The notes: generated by a model from the sequence alone, not told the origin. Numbered from the stretch's first letter, positions 1-6,152 are shown. The stretch: 7,605 bases of DNA from Aminidesulfovibrio sp040307135 (GCA_040307135.1 JAWRKD010000182.1:1-7605); one strand, 5' to 3'. Numbers and translations are program-made.

Positions 1-887
1 GGCCGGCCCGCGGCCATGAGCTCCAGGGGCGCGCGGGCGATGGTCTCGGACCAGAGCGACGGCACCACGGCCAGGTCCAGGGCCGAGAGGCAGGCGGCCA
101 CGTCCGTGCGCCTGCCGCTGATGCGGGCCGCGTCCTCCAGCCCGAACTGCCGGAGCCAGCCCTCCACCTCGGCCGTGCGGGTGGCCGTCTCGAAGCCCAC
201 CAGGAAGAGCCGCACGTGCTCCAGGCCCACCTCCCGGCGCAGGGTGGCCACGGCCTCGATGAGTTCGCGCTGGCCCTTGACCCGGTCGAAGCGGCCCACC
301 AAGCCGATGACCAGGTGTCCGGGGCCGAAGCCGAATTCCCGGCGCACGCGTTCGCGGCCCTCGGGGTCGAAGCGGAAGGCCTCGGTGTCCACGCCGCCGG
401 GGATGACCCAGACCGCGCGTTCCGGGGTGCGCATGGCCAGGAGGAAGTGCCGGGCCATGGCCTTGTTGGTCACCACCACGGCGTCGGCCACGCGGGCGTG
501 CAGCCAGCGGTTCAGGGCGTCGTGCCGGGGCGGGCGCTGGTCCCCGCGGGTGCGCACGAGCTTGAAGCCGTGGCCGCCCATTTTCCGGAGCAGGGCCCAG
601 AGGAAGAAGCCCTCGCCGCGGTGGCAGTTGACGATGTCCGGCTTGAACTCGCGCACCAGGCGGGAGGCGTCGCGCAGGGCGCGCCAAAGCACCAGGGGAT
701 TGTTGCTGTTGAGTAAAAGGGGCAGGGCGGCCAGACCCATGTCCTGCGCCCGGCGTTCGGGCTCGGTGCCGGGCTGGACCACCACGAGCACGCGGTGTCC
801 CGCGTCCTGGAGCAGGCGGCTCAGGTACAGGGCGTACCAGGCCGTGGCGTTGTGCCAGCGGACGTTGATGACCTGGACGATGTTCAT
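1..887 (-). CDS. GT-B fold glycosyltransferase, family 4 type (3' end cut by window edge)
   Basis: Predicted nucleotide-sugar-dependent glycosyltransferase of the retaining GT4 type, acting at the cytoplasmic face of the membrane, probably on lipopolysaccharide or another envelope glycan; the acceptor cannot be read from the sequence. 295 complete codons are visible, starting MNIVQVINVRWHNATAWY. The N-terminal Rossmann half covers about residues 1-160. The hinge reads VIPGGVDTEAF (161-171), the usual GT4 inter-domain signature. The donor-binding half has GRFDRVKGQ (198-206), with the phosphate-contacting Arg199 and Lys204. The E-x7-E motif is intact (Glu281 and Glu289, within SETIARAPLELMAAG). 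Only the last helices of the family are missing beyond the left edge. The ATG has GGGGAG four bases upstream and a sigma-70-like promoter beyond that. moaE lies 134 bases upstream on the same strand, but a shared job is not evident. Family assignment is firm; substrate unknown. Confidence 0.93.
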   Translation of the reverse strand, partial: MNIVQVINVRWHNATAWYALYLSRLLQDAGHRVLVVVQPGTEPERRAQDMGLAALPLLLNSNNPLVLWRALRDASRLVREFKPDIVNCHRGEGFFLWALLRKMGGHGFKLVRTRGDQRPPRHDALNRWLHARVADAVVVTNKAMARHFLLAMRTPERAVWVIPGGVDTEAFRFDPEGRERVRREFGFGPGHLVIGLVGRFDRVKGQRELIEAVATLRREVGLEHVRLFLVGFETATRTAEVEGWLRQFGLEDAARISGRRTDVAACLSALDLAVVPSLWSETIARAPLELMAAGR

Positions 888-917
888 GCGTCTCCCCGGG
901 GCCTTCGCCCCTGCCGG

Positions 918-946
918 AGTATGACAGGGCCGGGCTCCGGCGGCAA
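918..946 (-). promoter_or_regulatory. Candidate sigma-70 promoter for the glycosyltransferase gene
   Basis: Read on the minus strand, the sequence has a -35 box TTGCCG (941-946), a 17-base spacer and a -10 box CATACT (918-923). TG lies one base upstream of the -10 box, giving an extended -10. Transcription would start near 911, leaving a leader of about 25 bases. That leader begins with a perfect 5-bp hairpin (GGGGC, loop GAAG, GCCCC; 898-911) ending just before the GGGGAG ribosome site. The match is by eye only. Its position in the only sizeable gap upstream of the gene supports it and suggests the gene need not rely on moaE transcription. Confidence 0.5.
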
Positions 947-1021
947 GCGGCGGAGGCTCTTTCCCGCCGCGCGGCCATATAGGGATCGGCCGGAACTGCC
1001 GAAAGGGCGGGGAGGAGCCGC

Positions 1022-1387
1022 TCAGGGCGCCATGACTTCGCGCTTGGTCACGGCCTCCTTCTTGATGCGGTCCAGGAGGTCGGCCAGGGCGGGCTTGACG
1101 TTTTCGCGGATGTCCCCGGCCACCACCAGGAAGAGCACGTCGTCGCCGGGCTGGAGCAGGCCGGCGCGGCACTCGGCCAGGACCCGGAAGATGCCGGGCC
1201 GGGCCTCGATCTCGGCGCAGATCTCGCGCATGCGGGGCTCGTCCGGGGTGATCTCCACGGCCGTGACGTTGCGGTGGTCCTTACGGGACCAGCCGCGGAC
1301 CACGCCGTTGTGCACCAGGACCATGCCGACGTTTTCGGTGAAGCCGGGTTCTGTTTTGAGTTTTGCGATGGCGGCTGATATATCCAT
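1022..1387 (-). CDS. moaE: Short, divergent MoaE-like molybdopterin synthase catalytic subunit
   Basis: Probably the large (catalytic) subunit of molybdopterin synthase. In this family, MoaE works with thiocarboxylated MoaD to convert precursor Z (cPMP) into molybdopterin in the cytoplasm. The 121-residue product keeps the family order: GVVRGWSR (28-35, matching the GxVR region), a helix, then CRAGLLQPGDDVLFLVVAG (73-91, matching the R-x-G-x-L-x-PGD block), Arg94, and a C-terminal IKKEAVTKRE (108-117) matching the lysine-bearing end of the family. It departs from E. coli MoaE (about 150 residues). It stops straight after KRE, has Cys rather than His before Arg74, lacks the usual Pro/Trp between the two lysines, and has one residue fewer between them. 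The ATG at 1387 is chosen because GGAGGT lies five bases upstream. No moaD is in view. Other readings: a paralogue or regulatory relative of MoaE. Confidence 0.77.
   Translation of the reverse strand: MDISAAIAKLKTEPGFTENVGMVLVHNGVVRGWSRKDHRNVTAVEITPDEPRMREICAEIEARPGIFRVLAECRAGLLQPGDDVLFLVVAGDIRENVKPALADLLDRIKKEAVTKREVMAP
1356..1384 (+). promoter_or_regulatory. Candidate sigma-70 promoter for the zinc-knuckle/TPR gene
   Basis: TTGAGT (1356-1361), a 17-base spacer and TATATC (1379-1384), predicting a start near 1391 and a leader of about 35 bases. The element lies wholly within the first codons of the opposite-strand moaE gene, in an A/T-rich patch (about 1349-1384) that stands out from the surrounding G+C-rich sequence. 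The start codons of the two divergent genes are only 38 bases apart, so a promoter for the plus-strand gene must overlap moaE. The match is by eye, four of six at each box. Confidence 0.4.
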
Positions 1388-1392
1388 GTCAG

Positions 1393-1398
1393 ACCTCC
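1393..1398 (-). promoter_or_regulatory. Ribosome binding site fixing the moaE start
   Basis: GGAGGT on the minus strand, a near-perfect Shine-Dalgarno, five bases before the ATG at 1387. It rules out a longer 134-codon reading that would begin at a TTG at 1426. Confidence 0.8.
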
Positions 1399-1414
1399 GG
1401 TGGCGATGAGCGTC

Positions 1415-1420
1415 AGGAAG
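1415..1420 (+). promoter_or_regulatory. Ribosome binding site fixing the start of the zinc-knuckle/TPR gene
   Basis: AGGAAG lies five bases before the ATG at 1426. The open frame extends upstream to a TTG at 1363, but that codon lies inside moaE and has no ribosome site, so 1426 is preferred. Confidence 0.65.
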
Positions 1421-1424
1421 GGCC

Positions 1425-1452
1425 AATGTACAACGTCTCGACCCTGTTGCAA
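1425..1452 (-). promoter_or_regulatory. Candidate sigma-70 promoter for moaE
   Basis: Read on the minus strand, TTGCAA (1447-1452), a 16-base spacer and TACATT (1425-1430), with transcription expected near 1418 and a leader of about 30 bases. The -10 box covers the start codon of the divergent gene. If both this and the plus-strand promoter at 1356-1384 are real, the two 5' leaders overlap by roughly 28 bases. Four of six matches at each box; tentative. Confidence 0.3.
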
Positions 1453-4140
1453 AGCCTGCCCCACTTCCAGCAGTCGCGGCTGGTGGGCTCGGGCTACGCC
1501 GCCTGGCTCTCCTGGGCCGGGGCGCCCAATCCCGCGCTGGTCTCCACCCTCAAGGAGTACGGCGGCGTGCTCATGGCCCATGAGCCCAACCAGTCCCTCT
1601 GGTTCTACCCGGACTCCGAGGTCTTCCGGGCCCTGGCCCGGCTCCAGATCTGGTCCCGGCTCAACGCCACGCCGCTGCTCTGCCAGGTGGTCCCGGCCAC
1701 GCTCCTGGCGGGCTACGACTTTTCCCTGTCCCTCTCCCTGGCCATGGATCTGACCGACCAGACGGCCTCGCCGGGCCAGGAGTTCGCGGTCTGGATCCAC
1801 CCCAAGCTCAAGGCCGCGGTGGAGGCCATCCCGGGCCTGGACCTGAAGCCCGGCGCCGGAGCGGGCGGTTTCGCGCCCTCGGTGAAGTGGCTCGTGTTCC
1901 ACGCCGACCAGGGCCTGGATTACGAGACCACCCTGGGCTGGTTCTACGTCATCAAGCCCCTGGGCAAGCTGGGCGACAAGGAGAGCATCCTGGGCTGGCG
2001 CGGCTTCTTCAACGAGATCCAGGCCGTGCTCCAGCGCATGGACCTCAAGTACATCTCGGACGTGCGCGAGGGCTACGTCATCTTCCCCCTGGTCAGCGTG
2101 CGGCTGTTGCGCACCTGGTGCCAGGAGATCATGAGCCTCATCCGCGCGGTCAAGGAGGAGGGGCGGGAGTACTGGCCCTGCGTCATGGCCGCGGTGCCGC
2201 ATAAGGGCCTGACCTTCAACGCCGAGCTGCCCAAGCGCGTGGGCCTGGACTGGAATCGCCTGGCCCCGGATTTCCCACACCTCCAGTACCGCGACGCCTT
2301 CATCCTCACCGAGTGGTTCAAGGTCAACGAGATCCGCCACGGCGCGGAGCAGGAGACCCTGGAGACATGGTGCAGCGTGAGCCCCAAGGAGGGCGAGGAC
2401 CAAGCCGGGCGCGGCTCCCTGGAGGTCTATCTGCCGCGCAAGCTGAACCTGGGCGAAGGCGGCGAGTGCTTCTACTGCGGACTCAAGAACCACCCCCCTT
2501 CGGCCTGCCCGAGCAAGGCCCTGAACCAGCTGCGCGGAAACGTCTGGAGCCTTGTGTCCCGGGTGAACATGGAGGATCTGAAGACCGCCCTGCCCGCCCT
2601 GGACACCCGCCTGGAGCAGGGCCGCGTGCCGGAATCTCTGGCCGCCCTGCTCACCGGCGGGGACAAGCTGGAGAACACCTTGGTCCGGGCCATGTTCGAG
2701 ATCAACGTCCCGGGCCAGCTGCGCATGCTCCAGATGATCTGGCGCAGCCGGGGCAAGGACTGGAGCTCGGGCTTGAGCCAGCTGGCTCCGGAAGAGGCCC
2801 CCTACGCCCTGACCGCCTTGGAGGCCTTGCGTTCCGGCGACCTTGAGCGGGCCGAGACCCTGCTCAAACAGGCCAGCCTCAAGTACATGCGCAGCTACCA
2901 GCCGCCTTCGCTCCTGGGCTTCGTGGCCCTGGAGAAGGGCGACCTGCACCAGGCCGGCTTCTACTGGCAGGAGGCCGAACGGCTCAGCTACACCCCGCTC
3001 CAGCAAAGCTATTTTCTCTATCTCCAGGCTCGGGCCCTGGAGGTTCAGGCCGAATTCAAGGAGGCCTCGCTGCTCTACAGGAAGGCCGCGGCGGTCGCGC
3101 CCGACTGGGTGGATGCCTCCTACCGCGAGGCCGTGAGCCAGGTGAAGATGGGGTTCACGGGCCAAGCCCTGGCCACCCTGGAGCGGCTCATCGACCGCGA
3201 CCCGAACGTCTTCAACCGTATTCTCCTGGACTTCGAACTGGACCGCGGGCGCATGCACATCCTGAGCGCCCTCTGGGACAAGTGGCAGGCAGCGGCCCGG
3301 CGTAGCGAGGAGGAAAAGGCCCAGGTCATGCTCTTCAAGTCCGAGGTGGTCCAGCGCTTCGACGAGCGCCACCCCTTCTTTGAACCAGCCCAGGAGAGGC
3401 TGGAGAGCATGCGGCTGCTCACCGAGATCAAGAACTACGTGGCCTTCCAGGCCCTGCTCCGCGGTCTGGAGGCGTTCGCCGCGGACCTGGGCGCCCAGGT
3501 GGAGACCGAGATCAAGCGCGTGAAGGCCCGCGTGGAGCACTACTACGAGCGGCTGCGCGACATCCAGCGCGAGGCGGCCTGGTTCCCGTTCCCCAAATTG
3601 CTCCTGGAATTCAACCGGGACTTCAACTTCTGCGTGGAGAAGATGAACTGGATGCGGGAGCAGCACCTCAAGGTGGCCGAGAACTTCCGCAAGACCATGC
3701 GCTACCTGGACGAGATCGAGGAGCGCATCGGCCAGCTCCAGAAGCGCCTGGTGACCCTGCGTATTGTCCGCGACAGCACGCTCTTCATCCTCATGCTGGG
3801 CCGCAGCTTCATCTGGCTGGAGATCGTGGGCCTGGGCTTGGCCCTTGTCATCGTGCCCCTGCTTGTCTATTTCGGCAGTTACATGCCCGCGGGCTGGCTG
3901 GTGGACCTGATCCTGGAGCAGAAGTGGGAGTTCCAGAAGGGCCTGGTCATCATCCTTTCGGTGCTGGCCCTGGCCCTGGCCTCCATCCGCACGGCCTTCG
4001 GTTTCGAGAAGCGCAAGCGCGAGCTCTTCGAGCGCCGCGAGAGCGAGCAGCAGGCCCGTAGCGCGGCGCGCAAGTCCGGGCCCAAGCCCCAGCAGGCCCC
4101 GGCCAAGCAGCAGGCCCCGGCCAAGAAGAAGGGAAAATAA
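1426..4140 (+). CDS. Membrane-anchored protein with CCHC zinc knuckle, TPR region and basic tail; function unknown
   Basis: A 904-residue protein that I do not recognise as a named gene. Residues 1-340 show no domain I can identify and no signal peptide. A cysteine/histidine cluster follows: Cys348, Cys351, His356 and Cys361, spaced C-x2-C-x4-H-x4-C, the classic zinc-knuckle pattern. Residues about 461-595 look like degenerate tetratricopeptide repeats (SGDLERAETLLKQA, KGDLHQAGFYWQEAERL, AEFKEASLLYRKAAAVAPDW). Residues about 656-785 are charged, helical and probably coiled coil. Two hydrophobic segments follow (about 795-817 and 840-858), joined by a loop of some 22 residues. The tail from 860 is strongly basic and ends in a QQAPAK repeat and KKKGK. 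The basic tail suggests both ends are cytoplasmic, so the knuckle and TPRs would face the cytoplasm. Role inferred only as a scaffold at the inner membrane, possibly binding nucleic acid or protein. gpmA starts 51 bases downstream. Confidence 0.9.
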   Translation: MYNVSTLLQSLPHFQQSRLVGSGYAAWLSWAGAPNPALVSTLKEYGGVLMAHEPNQSLWFYPDSEVFRALARLQIWSRLNATPLLCQVVPATLLAGYDFSLSLSLAMDLTDQTASPGQEFAVWIHPKLKAAVEAIPGLDLKPGAGAGGFAPSVKWLVFHADQGLDYETTLGWFYVIKPLGKLGDKESILGWRGFFNEIQAVLQRMDLKYISDVREGYVIFPLVSVRLLRTWCQEIMSLIRAVKEEGREYWPCVMAAVPHKGLTFNAELPKRVGLDWNRLAPDFPHLQYRDAFILTEWFKVNEIRHGAEQETLETWCSVSPKEGEDQAGRGSLEVYLPRKLNLGEGGECFYCGLKNHPPSACPSKALNQLRGNVWSLVSRVNMEDLKTALPALDTRLEQGRVPESLAALLTGGDKLENTLVRAMFEINVPGQLRMLQMIWRSRGKDWSSGLSQLAPEEAPYALTALEALRSGDLERAETLLKQASLKYMRSYQPPSLLGFVALEKGDLHQAGFYWQEAERLSYTPLQQSYFLYLQARALEVQAEFKEASLLYRKAAAVAPDWVDASYREAVSQVKMGFTGQALATLERLIDRDPNVFNRILLDFELDRGRMHILSALWDKWQAAARRSEEEKAQVMLFKSEVVQRFDERHPFFEPAQERLESMRLLTEIKNYVAFQALLRGLEAFAADLGAQVETEIKRVKARVEHYYERLRDIQREAAWFPFPKLLLEFNRDFNFCVEKMNWMREQHLKVAENFRKTMRYLDEIEERIGQLQKRLVTLRIVRDSTLFILMLGRSFIWLEIVGLGLALVIVPLLVYFGSYMPAGWLVDLILEQKWEFQKGLVIILSVLALALASIRTAFGFEKRKRELFERRESEQQARSAARKSGPKPQQAPAKQQAPAKKKGK
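4090..4125 (+). repeat. Perfect tandem duplication, 2 x 18 bases, in the basic tail
   Basis: The 18-base unit CAGCAGGCCCCGGCCAAG occurs twice with no mismatch (4090-4107 and 4108-4125), encoding QQAPAK twice (residues 889-900) near the C-terminus of the zinc-knuckle/TPR protein. The identical codons point to recent slippage or strong codon bias. Copy number may vary between strains. Confidence 0.9.
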
Positions 4141-4178
4141 TGGGACGCGCGGCCCGCCCGGACTAGCATCATTCCCAT

Positions 4179-4182
4179 GGAG
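4179..4182 (+). promoter_or_regulatory. Ribosome binding site deciding the gpmA start
   Basis: GGAG nine bases before the ATG at 4192. An in-frame ATG at 4177 overlaps this GGAG and has no ribosome site of its own. It would also add METPA before the conserved family start, so 4192 is preferred. Confidence 0.6.
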
Positions 4183-4191
4183 ACTCCCGCC

Positions 4192-4935
4192 ATGCACACC
4201 CTTGTCCTCATCCGCCACGGCCAGAGCGCCTGGAACCTGGAGAACCGTTTCACGGGCTGGACCGACGTGGACCTCACGGCCCAGGGCCTGGCCGAGGCCC
4301 ATGAGGCGGCCCGGCTCCTGCGCGGAGGCGGCTACGGCTTCGACCTCTGCCACACCTCGGTGCTCAAGCGGGCCATCCGCACCCTCTGGACGATCCAGGA
4401 GGACATGGACCTCATGTGGCTGCCGGTATTCAAGACCTGGCGGCTCAACGAGCGGCACTACGGCGCGCTTCAGGGCCTGAACAAGTCCGAGACCGCGGCG
4501 AAATACGGCGAGGAGCAGGTCTTCGTCTGGCGACGCAGCTTCGACACCCCGCCCCCGGCACTGGCCCCGGACGACCCCCGGCACCCGGGCCGCGACCCGC
4601 GCTACGCCGGGCTCACGGCCGCGGAGCTGCCGCTCTGCGAAAGCCTCAAGGACACCATCGCCCGCACCATGCCCTACTGGCACGAGGTTCTGGCCCCGCA
4701 GATCGCCTCGGGCAGGAGGCTTCTGGTGGCGGCCCACGGCAATTCCCTGCGCGGCCTGGTCAAGTATCTGGACGGCATGGACGACGAGGCCGTGACCAAA
4801 CTGAACATCCCCACGGGCGTGCCCCTGGTCTATGAACTGGACCAGGACCTGCGCGCCGTCAGGCGCTTCTACCTGGGCGATCCCGAGGCCGTGGAGCGCG
4901 CGGCCCGGGCCGTGGCCGCCCAGGGCAAGGCGTGA
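4192..4935 (+). CDS. gpmA: 2,3-bisphosphoglycerate-dependent phosphoglycerate mutase
   Basis: Interconverts 3-phosphoglycerate and 2-phosphoglycerate in glycolysis and gluconeogenesis, in the cytoplasm, through a phosphohistidine intermediate. The 247-residue product is close to the usual length of about 250. It opens MHTLVLIRHGQSAWN, with the RHG motif placing the phosphorylated histidine at His9 and Arg8 beside it. Arg60 (in LKRAIRT), Glu87 (in RLNERHYGALQG) and His182 (in AAHGNSLRGLVKYLDG) complete the active site, each two positions below its E. coli counterpart. The ENRFTGWTDVDLT segment (20-32) is typical of the cofactor-dependent enzyme. The gene lies 51 bases after the zinc-knuckle/TPR gene. 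Its stop overlaps the start of mutY by four bases (GTGA), so the two are probably co-transcribed and translationally coupled. No convincing promoter is visible just upstream. Very secure assignment. Confidence 0.97.
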   Translation: MHTLVLIRHGQSAWNLENRFTGWTDVDLTAQGLAEAHEAARLLRGGGYGFDLCHTSVLKRAIRTLWTIQEDMDLMWLPVFKTWRLNERHYGALQGLNKSETAAKYGEEQVFVWRRSFDTPPPALAPDDPRHPGRDPRYAGLTAAELPLCESLKDTIARTMPYWHEVLAPQIASGRRLLVAAHGNSLRGLVKYLDGMDDEAVTKLNIPTGVPLVYELDQDLRAVRRFYLGDPEAVERAARAVAAQGKA

Positions 4936-6077
4936 GCCGCAAGACTTCTCCCGCCCTGCTGCCGGAGACCGCGGGCCTGGACCTGGAAGCTCTGGGCAGC
5001 TCCCTGCTGATTTGGTTCGCGGCCAGGCGCCGGGATCTGCCCTGGCGGCGCACCTATGATCCCTACCACGTTCTCGTGTCCGAGGTTATGCTCCAACAGA
5101 CCCAGATGGAGCGCGCCGTGGCCTATTTCGAGCGCTGGATCGAACGCTTTCCGGACCTGGAGAGCCTGGCCCGGGCCTCGGAGGACGAGGTCCTGCGGCT
5201 CTGGGAGGGGCTGGGCTACTACAATCGCGCCCGTTCGCTCCTGGCCGCGGCGCGGGACCTGGTGCGCCTTCACGGCGGCATGATCCCCGCGGAGGGCGAG
5301 GCCTTGCGGTCTCTGCCGGGCATCGGTCCCTACACCGCCGGGGCCGTGCTCAGCGTGGCCTTCAACCGGCCGGAGCCGGCCGTGGACGCCAACGTGGAGC
5401 GGGTCCTGGCCCGGCTCGTCAACCTGGAGCTGCCGCCCTCGGACGCGCGGGCCAAGGCCTTTCTGCGCGACACGGCCCGGTCCCTGATCCCGCCGGGCCG
5501 GGCCAGGGACTTCAATCAGGCCCTCATGGAGCTGGGCGCCCTGGTCTGCCTGCCACGCGCGCCGCGCTGCGGCCAGTGCCCCTGGCAGGAGGCCTGCGTG
5601 GCCCGCGGCCTGGGCCTGGCCCAGGAGCGGCCCGTGGCCAGGCCCGTCAGGGAGGTTTTGCGCGTGAACATGGCCTCGGGCCTGCTCCTGCGCGGCGGCC
5701 GGGTCTATATCCAGAAGCGGCGGCCCGGGGACGTCTGGCCCGGGCTCTGGGAATTCCCGGGCGGGGTCCTGGAGGCCGGGGAGAGCCCGGAACAGGCCCT
5801 GCTGCGGGAGTTCGCCGAGGAAACCGGCCTGGCCGTGCGGCCGCTGTCGCCCGTCACCGTGGTCCGCTACAGCTACACCCGCTACCGCGTGACCCTGCAC
5901 GCTTTCTACTGCGCGGACCAGGACGCGGCGGCCGAGCCCGCCCTGCGCGAGGCTGTGGAGGGGCGTTTCGTGCGGCCTGCGGAACTGGCGGACTTCGCCT
6001 TCCCGGCCGGCCACCGCCGGGTCATCGCCTTTGTGCTCCAGGACCTGCGCTTCAGAAAATACCTCGCTGAGATATAA
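4932..6077 (+). CDS. mutY: Adenine DNA glycosylase MutY with an apparently intact Nudix domain
   Basis: Removes adenine mispaired with 8-oxoguanine, starting base-excision repair. 381 residues. The N-terminal glycosylase domain has LPWRRTYDPYHVLVSEVMLQ, with the catalytic Glu at 51. The helix-hairpin-helix motif is LPGIGPYTAGA (128-138), followed by VDANVERVLARL with catalytic Asp152. The [4Fe-4S] loop is Cys206, Cys213, Cys216 and Cys222 (C-x6-C-x2-C-x5-C). From about residue 240 comes a MutT-like domain: VYIQKRRPGDVWPGLWEFPG, then a full Nudix box at 278-300 (G-x5-E-x7-REF-x-EE-x-GL; Arg292, Glu293, Glu296, Glu297). In well-studied MutY proteins this domain recognises 8-oxoguanine but its box is degenerate, so an intact box raises the possibility of added 8-oxo-dGTP hydrolase activity (inference). 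The GTG start overlaps the gpmA stop. No terminator is visible behind the gene. Confidence 0.97.
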   Translation: MSRKTSPALLPETAGLDLEALGSSLLIWFAARRRDLPWRRTYDPYHVLVSEVMLQQTQMERAVAYFERWIERFPDLESLARASEDEVLRLWEGLGYYNRARSLLAAARDLVRLHGGMIPAEGEALRSLPGIGPYTAGAVLSVAFNRPEPAVDANVERVLARLVNLELPPSDARAKAFLRDTARSLIPPGRARDFNQALMELGALVCLPRAPRCGQCPWQEACVARGLGLAQERPVARPVREVLRVNMASGLLLRGGRVYIQKRRPGDVWPGLWEFPGGVLEAGESPEQALLREFAEETGLAVRPLSPVTVVRYSYTRYRVTLHAFYCADQDAAAEPALREAVEGRFVRPAELADFAFPAGHRRVIAFVLQDLRFRKYLAEI

Positions 6078-6090
6078 GGCTGTTTGTTGG

Positions 6091-6106
6091 AGGCATGTTT
6101 TTTGCT
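6091..6106 (+). promoter_or_regulatory. Candidate sigma-54 (RpoN) -24/-12 promoter
   Basis: The element AGGCATGTTTTTTGCT has the GG (6092-6093) and GC (6104-6105) dinucleotides exactly ten bases apart. It agrees with the consensus TGGCACG-N4-TTGCW except for the first T and one C. Transcription would begin near 6117, giving a leader of about 36 bases before the muramidase-like gene. It sits in the only gap between mutY and that gene. Sigma-54 promoters need an enhancer-binding protein, so the gene would be conditionally expressed. No upstream activator site was identified by eye. Confidence 0.5.
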
Positions 6107-6140
6107 GCCCGTCTGTCGAGGCATCAGAATCTTGACAGGC

Positions 6141-6146
6141 GAGGAG
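6141..6146 (+). promoter_or_regulatory. Ribosome binding site fixing the start of the muramidase-like gene
   Basis: GAGGAG six bases before the ATG at 6153. The frame stays open back to a TTG at 6084, but that codon lacks a ribosome site and precedes the candidate sigma-54 start point, so 6153 is preferred. Confidence 0.75.
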
Positions 6147-6152
6147 CCCTTC

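Noticed and set aside
16..924. A 302-codon plus-strand open frame opposite the glycosyltransferase
   Set aside because: The product is an Arg/Ser/Pro-rich shadow, while the minus strand gives a textbook GT4 sequence.
4141..4191. A -10-like TAGCAT (4164-4169) upstream of gpmA
   Set aside because: No acceptable -35 box at 16-18 bases, so gpmA may simply be read from upstream.
4177..4191. Earlier in-frame ATG for gpmA at 4177
   Set aside because: It has no ribosome site and overlaps the GGAG that serves the ATG at 4192, where the conserved family start lies.
1048..4737. A 1229-codon open frame on the minus strand, antisense to the zinc-knuckle/TPR gene and gpmA
   Set aside because: It is low-complexity (Leu, Gly, Gln, Ala, Val rich), matches no family and runs opposite two well-supported genes. 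Stop-free antisense frames are expected from G+C-rich codon bias.
6051..6078. Sigma-70-like pair TTCAGA and TATAAG (16-base spacer) at the end of mutY
   Set aside because: The -10 is good but the -35 is weak. It may still contribute, but the sigma-54-like element just downstream is the stronger match.
6112..6140. CTGTC...GACAG inverted repeat in the leader of the muramidase-like gene
   Set aside because: Five-base arms with a long loop are expected by chance, and no known operator matches.
6095..6152. Possible small gene starting at ATG 6095 after GGAGG
   Set aside because: The GGAGG is only one base from the ATG, too close for initiation. The frame runs out of phase into the muramidase-like gene, and the same bases fit a sigma-54 element better.
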